DNA of 5,394 bases from Streptosporangiaceae bacterium. Its GTDB lineage: Bacteria > Actinomycetota > Actinomycetes > Streptosporangiales > Streptosporangiaceae. Where the stretch lies: assembly GCA_030040475.1 (NCBI GenBank), contig JASHTQ010000584.1, positions 1 to 5,394 of the forward strand, written 5' to 3'. The first letter of the stretch is position 1. Every line of letters starts with the position of its first letter. The notes beneath the pieces are model-generated. The model saw nothing but the letters and a program-made list of their open reading frames with translations. It made no database searches and had not been told where the DNA came from. Shown here one piece after another: positions 1-3,803 of this stretch. The position numbers and the translations under genes are program-made.

Positions 1-647
1 TTATTGCCGGGCGCGATGTAGGAGAAGATCTCCTTGCCCTTGATCTTCTCGTGCGGGAACTGCCCGACCAGGTGCCCGGCGATCGTGCCGCCGAAGGTCC
101 AGCCCGCGCCCTCCGCCAGGTCGACCATGTGCGCGAACAACTGCTCGCCGGTGATGTCGGGGCGGGACTCGAAGAACCGCCGTCCTGCCTCGAACACGAC
201 CGGCAGCGTGTCCCGGAGCCGGAGCTTGTCCGGGTCGTCGCCGAGCACGTAGGTGCGGCCGAAGTCAGCCTCCCACGCCTCGAAGATCGGCCCGAAATCG
301 CAGAACATGATGTCGTCCGCGGCGATGACCCGGTCCGGGGGATTCTCCTTGTAGGGCTGCAGCGTGTTCGGCCCGGCACGGACGATCCGCTTGTGCCAGT
401 ACCTGTCCACCCCGAACATCTCCGCGGCCAGGTCGCGGATGGCGTTGCTGGCGCTGACCTCGCGGACGCCAGCCGCTAGCAGGCCGCGTTCGCCGATGGC
501 GGCGAACAGTTCCCCGGCCTTGGCCTGCGCGTCGAGCAGCCGGGCGGCGCGGACGGCCTCGTCCTCGACCACCGCGCCGGTCGGCCGGGTCGCGTCGCCC
601 GCGCCGGCCGGCCGGCCGGGTCGCGTCGCCCGCGCCGCTCGGTCCAT
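1..647 (-). CDS. M24-family metallopeptidase (Xaa-Pro dipeptidase/creatinase-like), 3' end cut by window edge
   Basis: The frame opens with ATG at 647 behind an AGGGAGG ribosome binding site and gives 215 residues before leaving the window with no stop. The pita-bread fold signatures are clear. IMFCDFGP gives metal ligand D117 and EADFGRTYVLG gives D128, the 11-residue spacing usual in M24 enzymes. GHLVGQFPHE gives H192, and H199 seven residues later, as in methionine aminopeptidase and PepP. The two glutamate ligands would lie beyond the left edge. The family binds two metal ions and cleaves N-terminal or Xaa-Pro peptide bonds, or acts on creatine-like substrates; the exact substrate cannot be read here. 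No signal peptide is seen, so it is probably cytoplasmic. Recognisable family sequence begins near residue 27 (VEDEAVRAARLLDAQAKAGE). Residues 1-25 are Arg/Pro/Gly-rich and come from a 31-bp tandem duplication. A GTG at residue 26 is an alternative start but has no visible Shine-Dalgarno. The gene is transcribed divergently from the kinase operon. Confidence 0.88.
   Translation of the reverse strand, partial: MDRAARATRPGRPAGAGDATRPTGAVVEDEAVRAARLLDAQAKAGELFAAIGERGLLAAGVREVSASNAIRDLAAEMFGVDRYWHKRIVRAGPNTLQPYKENPPDRVIAADDIMFCDFGPIFEAWEADFGRTYVLGDDPDKLRLRDTLPVVFEAGRRFFESRPDITGEQLFAHMVDLAEGAGWTFGGTIAGHLVGQFPHEKIKGKEIFSYIAPGN
576..637. repeat. 31-bp tandem duplication inside the M24 gene start
   Basis: Unit 1 is 576-606 and unit 2 is 607-637. 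They are identical except for position 581 (t) against 612 (c). The repeat begins 8 bp inside the start codon of the M24 gene. Because 31 is not a multiple of three, the two copies are read in different frames, giving ARATRPGRPAG-like and GDATRPTGAV-like segments. With one copy, the ATG at 647 would be out of frame with the M24 domain. Confidence 0.9.
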
Positions 648-653
648 GCCGGA

Positions 654-660
654 CCTCCCT
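654..660 (-). promoter_or_regulatory. Ribosome binding site of the M24 gene
   Basis: On the minus strand AGGGAGG lies 6 nt before the ATG at 647, which is the main reason for choosing that start. Its first A is also the last base of the TAA stop of the small ORF at 660-749, so translation of the two could be coupled. Confidence 0.75.
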
Positions 661-749
661 TAGCCGGCGACCGCGGACTTCGGCGCCCGCGGCCCATGCC
701 CCTTCTTGCCCGGCACCGGCATCAGGACCCTGCGCTGCGTAACCTCCAT
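660..749 (-). CDS. Possible 29-aa leader ORF upstream of the M24 gene
   Basis: ATG at 749 opens a 29-codon frame ending in TAA at 662-660. The peptide is basic (MEVTQRRVLMPVPGKKGHG at its N-terminus) and I do not recognise it. Third positions are about 93% G/C with a lower second-position G/C, as in real genes here. Upstream of the ATG in the same frame that pattern reverses, which suggests the ATG is a real boundary. The Shine-Dalgarno is weak (AAGG, 8 nt upstream). The frame is the same as that of the M24 gene, separated by one stop, and the stop touches the M24 ribosome binding site. It may be a leader peptide coupled to M24 translation, a remnant of a longer N-terminus, or chance. Confidence 0.3.
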   Translation of the reverse strand: MEVTQRRVLMPVPGKKGHGPRAPKSAVAG

Positions 750-835
750 GGGACCGACCTTACCCGCGCGCCCTCTATCCCGCCTTGACCAGGCCCAGCA
801 GCACAAGGCGCGGGCGCCGGGGTCGCGGCCAGAGG

Positions 836-891
836 GTAATGAAACCGCGGTTCCAGTACCTCCCGTGGTGCTGGAAGGCGGGTTTCATGAC
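836..891. repeat. Long imperfect inverted repeat, two 16-bp motifs head to head
   Basis: Bases 839-846 pair with 881-888 (8 bp) and 851-860 pair with 867-876 (10 bp, one G.U). They are separated by a symmetric 4x4 internal loop (847-850/877-880) and capped by a 6-nt loop. Two further pairs (836-891, 837-890) extend the outside. Seen as DNA, it is two copies of a 16-bp motif in opposite orientation: TGAAACCGCGGTTCCA at 840-855 and, on the minus strand, TGAAACCCGCCTTCCA at 887-872. The left copy contains the perfect palindrome AACCGCGGTT (843-852). The centres are 32 bp apart, about three helical turns. It could be a paired operator, a REP/MITE-like element, or an RNA hairpin. Confidence 0.75.
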
Positions 892-921
892 GCTGCGACG
901 GCCGCCGGGACCGGGATCACC

Positions 922-940
922 GTGGCGGGGGAGCCGCCAC
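922..940. promoter_or_regulatory. Hairpin within a larger closed structure
   Basis: GTGGCGG (922-928) and CCGCCAC (934-940) form a perfect 7-bp stem with a 5-nt loop. It is enclosed by possible outer pairings GGCC 900-903 with 945-948 and GACGC 889-893 with GCGTC 954-958. There is no U-run directly after it, so it is not a classical terminator. In DNA this rich in G/C, some of the pairing may be chance. Confidence 0.4.
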
Positions 941-969
941 CGGGGGCCGGACGGCGTCTTTATGGGTAG

Positions 970-996
970 ACCTAGGTACACCCGGCGTTCGGGTGT
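970..996. promoter_or_regulatory. Palindrome plus 19-bp dyad upstream of the kinase, candidate operator
   Basis: ACCTAGGT (970-977) is a perfect 8-bp palindrome. It abuts ACACCCG-GCGTT-CGGGTGT (978-996), a perfect 7-bp inverted repeat with a 5-bp spacer. Its size and position 75 bp before the kinase start suit a dimeric regulator such as the NarL-type protein of this operon. That assignment is inference. Confidence 0.45.
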
Positions 997-1061
997 CAGC
1001 GTCACTACCGGGTCCCGGGGCTGACGGGCAGACTGAGCGGAAGGTGACACCCCGGTACGGG
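978..1061 (+). promoter_or_regulatory. Possible switching leader upstream of the kinase gene
   Basis: The segment 990-998 can pair backwards with 978-984 (ACACCCG with CGGGTGT) or forwards with 1045-1052 (GGGTGTCA at 991-998 with TGACACCC, 8 bp perfect). The two pairings exclude each other. A third small hairpin, CCCG 1051-1054 with CGGG 1058-1061, shares bases with the forward pairing and covers the first bases of the GGGAGG ribosome binding site. This works only if the transcript starts upstream of 978, which is not known. Confidence 0.3.
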
Positions 1062-1064
1062 AGG
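1059..1064 (+). promoter_or_regulatory. Ribosome binding site of the histidine kinase
   Basis: GGGAGG lies 6 nt before the ATG at 1071. It decides the start against the longer frame beginning with GTG at 993, which has no comparable site. Confidence 0.75.
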
Positions 1065-1070
1065 CGAGCG

Positions 1071-2660
1071 ATGAGCGCGGGATTCACTCCGGGCGACCCG
1101 GAGGGACGGCCGACCCGCGAGCCCAGGACGGCCCAACCCCCGGAATCTGCACCCCCCTCATGGTGGGTGCCCTCGCCGTCCACCGCGCCGGCCCCGGCGT
1201 CCCCGGCCCCTGCCCCGGCGTCCCCGGCCCCTGCCCCGGCCTTCCAGGCCCCGGTCCACCCGGCCCCGCAGCACCCGTCTCCCGAGTTCTGGGCGTCGCA
1301 AGCCCCGATCCCGCGATCTTCGGCCGCCCAGCGCCCGTCCCCGGGCGCCCCGTCCTCGGAGTCCGGGGTGCCGTGGCCGGAGGTGTGGGCCTGGCTGGGC
1401 GGGCGGCTCACCGTGGCGGGGCGCGGGCTTGCGCTGTTCGGGCTCGCGGTATCCGGGCTCGTCCCGCTGGCGGTCCTGGCCACGGCGGTCGGCCTGCCGC
1501 CGACCCTTGCGGTGCACACGCTCATCCAGCACGGCCATCGAAACACGGTGGCGGCCGTGCTCCTCCTCTGGATCTTCGGGTGCGTCGTGGTCGTCCCGCT
1601 GCTGCTGCTGTGGGTGCGCGGCGTGGCCAGGCTGACCCGCAAGCTGGCGGGCCGGTGGTGCGGGGTGCCGATCGCCCAGCCGTACCTGCCGACGCCCTGG
1701 GCCGACGGCGGGAAGCGCGGCCCGCGCCGGTGGCTGCGCTGGCTGCTCGGCGACCCGGCGACCTGGCGGGACCTGCTGTGGGTGACGGTTGACGGACTCG
1801 TCGGCTGGCTGTGGGCGCTGCTGCCGGCCGGGCTGCTCGTGCTCGGCTGCACCGCCGTGGTCGCGCCCTACGCCTCGGGGGGCCTGCGCATCCTGATCGT
1901 CGCCGCGGCGGCGGGCGCGCTGTGGGCATCACCCCGGCTGCTGCGCGGCTACGGCCATTTCGCCCGGTCCATGCTCGCCCCGACCAAGGAGGCCGAGCTC
2001 GTGCTCCGGGTCCGCCAGCTGGCCCAGACCCGGACCGAGGCCATCGACACCAGCGCCGCCGAGATCCGCAGGATCGAGCGGGACCTGCACGACGGCGCGC
2101 AGGCCCGGCTCGTGGCCATGGGCATGACCCTGGACGCGGCGGGGCAGATCATCGACTCCAACCCCGACGCCGCGCGGGCGCTGCTGTTCGAGGCACGGGA
2201 CGCCTCGGTCAAGGCCCTGGCCGAGCTGCGTGACCTGATCCGCGGCATCCACCCGCCGGTGCTCGCCGACCGGGGCCTGACCGACGCGATCAAGGCCCTG
2301 GCGCTGGACACCCCGATGCGCATCCACGTGGAGAGCGACCTGCACGGGCGGGTATCCGCGCCGATCGAATCGGCCGCGTACTTCGCGGTCAGCGAGCTGG
2401 TCGCCAACGTGTCCAAGCACGCCGAGGCGCGCCAGACCTGGATCGACATCAGGCACACCGACGATATGCTGCGGATCGGCGTGACCGACAACGGGCACGG
2501 CGGGGCCGACCCGTCCCGCGGCAGCGGGCTGCGCGGCATCGAGCGGCGGCTGGCTTCGTTCGACGGCGTCCTCGCGGTCAGCAGCCCGCCCGGCGGGCCG
2601 ACCGCGGTAACCATGGAGATCCCGTGCGAGTTGTCATTGCCGAAGACCTCTTCCTGCTGA
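1071..2660 (+). CDS. Membrane sensor histidine kinase (HisKA_3/DesK-type)
   Basis: This 529-residue protein is the sensor kinase of the two-component pair. Residues 1-105 are a Pro/Ala/Ser-rich, probably disordered cytoplasmic tail. Hydrophobic segments near 115-137, 158-182, 240-262 and 270-287 form the membrane part. Together with the GDPATWRDLLW block at 227-237 it resembles the actinobacterial 'Sensor' domain (PF13796). HisKA_3 follows, with phosphoacceptor H340 in RRIERDLHDGAQARL. The HATPase_c domain has N446 in SELVANVSKH, the G1 box TDNGHGG (472-478) and the G2 box GSGLRGIERR (484-493). ATP-dependent autophosphorylation at H340 and transfer to the next gene's product is the expected role. 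The signal is unknown; no large extracellular domain is present, so a membrane or intramembrane cue is likely (inference). The last codons overlap the response regulator by 37 nt. Confidence 0.95.
   Translation: MSAGFTPGDPEGRPTREPRTAQPPESAPPSWWVPSPSTAPAPASPAPAPASPAPAPAFQAPVHPAPQHPSPEFWASQAPIPRSSAAQRPSPGAPSSESGVPWPEVWAWLGGRLTVAGRGLALFGLAVSGLVPLAVLATAVGLPPTLAVHTLIQHGHRNTVAAVLLLWIFGCVVVVPLLLLWVRGVARLTRKLAGRWCGVPIAQPYLPTPWADGGKRGPRRWLRWLLGDPATWRDLLWVTVDGLVGWLWALLPAGLLVLGCTAVVAPYASGGLRILIVAAAAGALWASPRLLRGYGHFARSMLAPTKEAELVLRVRQLAQTRTEAIDTSAAEIRRIERDLHDGAQARLVAMGMTLDAAGQIIDSNPDAARALLFEARDASVKALAELRDLIRGIHPPVLADRGLTDAIKALALDTPMRIHVESDLHGRVSAPIESAAYFAVSELVANVSKHAEARQTWIDIRHTDDMLRIGVTDNGHGGADPSRGSGLRGIERRLASFDGVLAVSSPPGGPTAVTMEIPCELSLPKTSSC
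1191..1253 (+). repeat. 21-bp in-frame tandem repeat in kinase N-terminus
   Basis: Units 1191-1211 and 1212-1232 are identical. A diverged third unit covers 1233-1253. Each encodes seven residues: APASPAP twice, then APAFQAP (residues 41-61). Copy-number change here would keep the frame and only lengthen the disordered tail. Confidence 0.85.
2615..2618 (+). promoter_or_regulatory. Ribosome binding site of the response regulator, inside the kinase gene
   Basis: GGAG lies 5 nt before the GTG at 2624 and within the kinase coding sequence. Placement inside the upstream gene with overlapping ends implies coupled translation of kinase and regulator. Confidence 0.6.
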
Positions 2661-3322
2661 GAGACGGCCTGACCCGGATGCTCCAGGCCCACGGGCTGGA
2701 GATCGCCGCGGCGGTCGACAACGGGGCCGACCTGCTGGCCGCCGTGACCGCGGACAAGCCCGACGTGGCGAGCGTGGACGTCCGGCTGCCGCCGACGTTC
2801 ACCGACGAGGGGATCCGGGCCGCGCTCGCCGCCAGGCGCGAGGTGCCAGGCCTGCCCGTGCTCGTCCTGTCCCAGTACGTGGAGCAGCTGTACGCGCGCG
2901 AGCTGCTGGCCGGCGGCAACGGCGGGATCGGCTACCTGCTCAAGGACCGGGTGTTCGACAGCGGCCAGTTCGTCGACGCGGTCCGCCGGGTCGCCGCCGG
3001 GGGCACCGCGATGGATCCGGAGGTGATCTCCCGCTTGCTCGCCCGCAACACCGGCGACGGCGCCATCGCCGCGCTGAGCCCGCGCGAGCGCGAGGTGCTC
3101 GGGCTGATGGCCGAGGGCCGGTCCAACGCCGCGATCGCGCAGCGTCTCGTGATCACCGAACGCGCCGTGGCCAAGCACACCGCGTCCATCTTCCTCAAGC
3201 TCGACCTGCAGCCCTCCGACGACGACAACCGGCGGGTGCTCGCGGTGCTGGCGTACCTGGGCGGGTTAGCCACCCGCGTTCGGCGCATAACCGGGACGGC
3301 GCAGGGCAGGAAGCTGTCATAA
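2624..3322 (+). CDS. NarL/LuxR-family response regulator
   Basis: This 232-residue cytoplasmic transcription factor pairs with the kinase. The receiver domain (about 1-120) has the acidic pair E7-D8, phosphoacceptor D52 in ASVDVRLPP, S83 at the switch Ser/Thr position and K107 in YLLKDR. The LuxR-type helix-turn-helix covers about 150-212, with LSPREREVLGLMAEG followed by the recognition-helix region (about 179-190). The GTG start at 2624 gives the standard MRVVIAEDLFLLRDGL opening of the family. Members end soon after the VLAVLAYL helix. Here about 20 extra residues follow, starting near a TTA codon (residue 215, 3266-3268) and containing several A/T-ending codons, which is unlike the rest of the gene. 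The D52-phosphorylated form probably dimerises and binds promoters, perhaps its own upstream dyad at 970-996 (inference). The LapA-domain gene starts 25 nt after the stop. Confidence 0.95.
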   Translation: MRVVIAEDLFLLRDGLTRMLQAHGLEIAAAVDNGADLLAAVTADKPDVASVDVRLPPTFTDEGIRAALAARREVPGLPVLVLSQYVEQLYARELLAGGNGGIGYLLKDRVFDSGQFVDAVRRVAAGGTAMDPEVISRLLARNTGDGAIAALSPREREVLGLMAEGRSNAAIAQRLVITERAVAKHTASIFLKLDLQPSDDDNRRVLAVLAYLGGLATRVRRITGTAQGRKLS

Positions 3323-3335
3323 GGCACGCGACTCC

Positions 3336-3341
3336 AGGGGG
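3336..3341 (+). promoter_or_regulatory. Ribosome binding site of the LapA-domain gene
   Basis: AGGGGG lies 6 nt before the GTG at 3348. A competing GTG at 3341 opens a different frame that gives no membrane protein and overlaps this site. Confidence 0.6.
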
Positions 3342-3347
3342 TGTCCA

Positions 3348-3803
3348 GTGACCACGGATCCGCAGCCCGTCTCCTCGCCGGCTCCTGCGTCGGCGCCGCC
3401 CGCCGTGGCCGGCTCCCGGCCGGCGCCCGAGCCTGCCGCCGCCGTGCCGCCGCATCACCATCTGAAGCGGACCAGGATCAGCGGGCTGTGGGTCGCGCTG
3501 GGGTTCTTCGCCGTGGTCCTGCTGCTACTGCTGATCTTCATCCTGCAAAACGGCGCGACGGTGCAGGTCTCCTACCTCGGTGCGCACGGCCGGCTGCCGC
3601 TCGGCGTCGCCATGCTGCTGTCCGCCGTCTGCGGCGTGCTCCTTGTCGTGCTGGCCGGCGCCGCCCGCATCAGCCAGCTGCGCGCCACCGCCATGCGCCA
3701 CCGCCGTATCGACGCCCGCCGCGCCGCCGCCGTCCCCGACGCCCCGTCCCCATCCCCGGCCCCGTCCCCATCCCCGGCCCCCGGTCCCGACCCCGGCCGT
3801 TAA
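3348..3803 (+). CDS. LapA/DUF1049-domain two-helix membrane protein
   Basis: This 151-residue protein has a Pro/Ala-rich N-terminal tail (1-35) ending in PPHHHLKRTR. The first membrane helix is at about 45-66, followed by the family signature ILQNGATVQVSYLG (65-78) and RLPLG (82-86). A second helix spans about 85-105, then a basic segment (RATAMRHRRIDARR) and a Pro/Ser/Ala-rich tail. The pattern hydrophobic helix-LQN-V-V-hydrophobic-LPLG-helix matches the LapA domain (PF06305, DUF1049). The domain is named for an E. coli lipopolysaccharide-assembly protein; actinobacteria lack LPS, so the role here is unknown and probably concerns the membrane or envelope. Its position 25 nt after the response regulator suggests one operon. 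The last 279 nt, including the stop, are also read on the minus strand by the MocR frame. The membrane helices and family motif make this the trustworthy reading of the overlap. Confidence 0.85.
   Translation: MTTDPQPVSSPAPASAPPAVAGSRPAPEPAAAVPPHHHLKRTRISGLWVALGFFAVVLLLLLIFILQNGATVQVSYLGAHGRLPLGVAMLLSAVCGVLLVVLAGAARISQLRATAMRHRRIDARRAAAVPDAPSPSPAPSPSPAPGPDPGR

Larger units (their letters stand above)
750..1070. other. Divergent intergenic region between M24 and kinase genes
   Basis: I see no convincing gene in these 321 bp; the short frames crossing it lack family signatures and mostly exist because an inverted repeat reads similarly on both strands. It must hold the outward promoters for the M24 gene (leftwards) and the kinase operon (rightwards). 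I could not identify a clear -35/-10 pair for either. It is unusually rich in dyad symmetry: an inverted motif pair at 839-888, a hairpin at 922-940, and palindromes at 970-977 and 978-996. Confidence 0.7.

Noticed and set aside
51..479. 142-codon plus-strand frame opposite the M24 gene
   Set aside because: It is antisense to a gene with correctly spaced M24 metal ligands and has no motif of its own.
784..789. TTGACC as a -35 box for the kinase operon
   Set aside because: No acceptable -10 element lies 16-19 nt downstream, and it is nearly 300 bp from the start codon.
775..1050. Two opposite-strand short ORFs across 775-1050, each containing a similar MKP-x-FQ peptide
   Set aside because: The likeness is only the inverted repeat at 839-888 read on both strands. 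Neither has a good ribosome binding site or coding bias.
993..1070. GTG at 993 as the kinase start
   Set aside because: It has no Shine-Dalgarno and would place coding sequence over the operator-like dyad. ATG 1071 has GGGAGG at 6 nt.
1191..1253. Repeat array as a CRISPR or mobile-element end
   Set aside because: The units are contiguous, in frame and encode a Pro/Ala tail, with no spacers or transposase.
917..1852. 311-codon minus-strand frame across the intergenic region and kinase N-terminus
   Set aside because: It is antisense to the kinase tail and membrane region, is low-complexity Ser/Thr/Gly/Arg-rich, and shows no family signature.
1949..3178. 409-codon minus-strand frame opposite the kinase and response regulator
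   Set aside because: It is the mirror of two genes with clear catalytic motifs. Long antisense frames are expected in DNA this rich in G/C.
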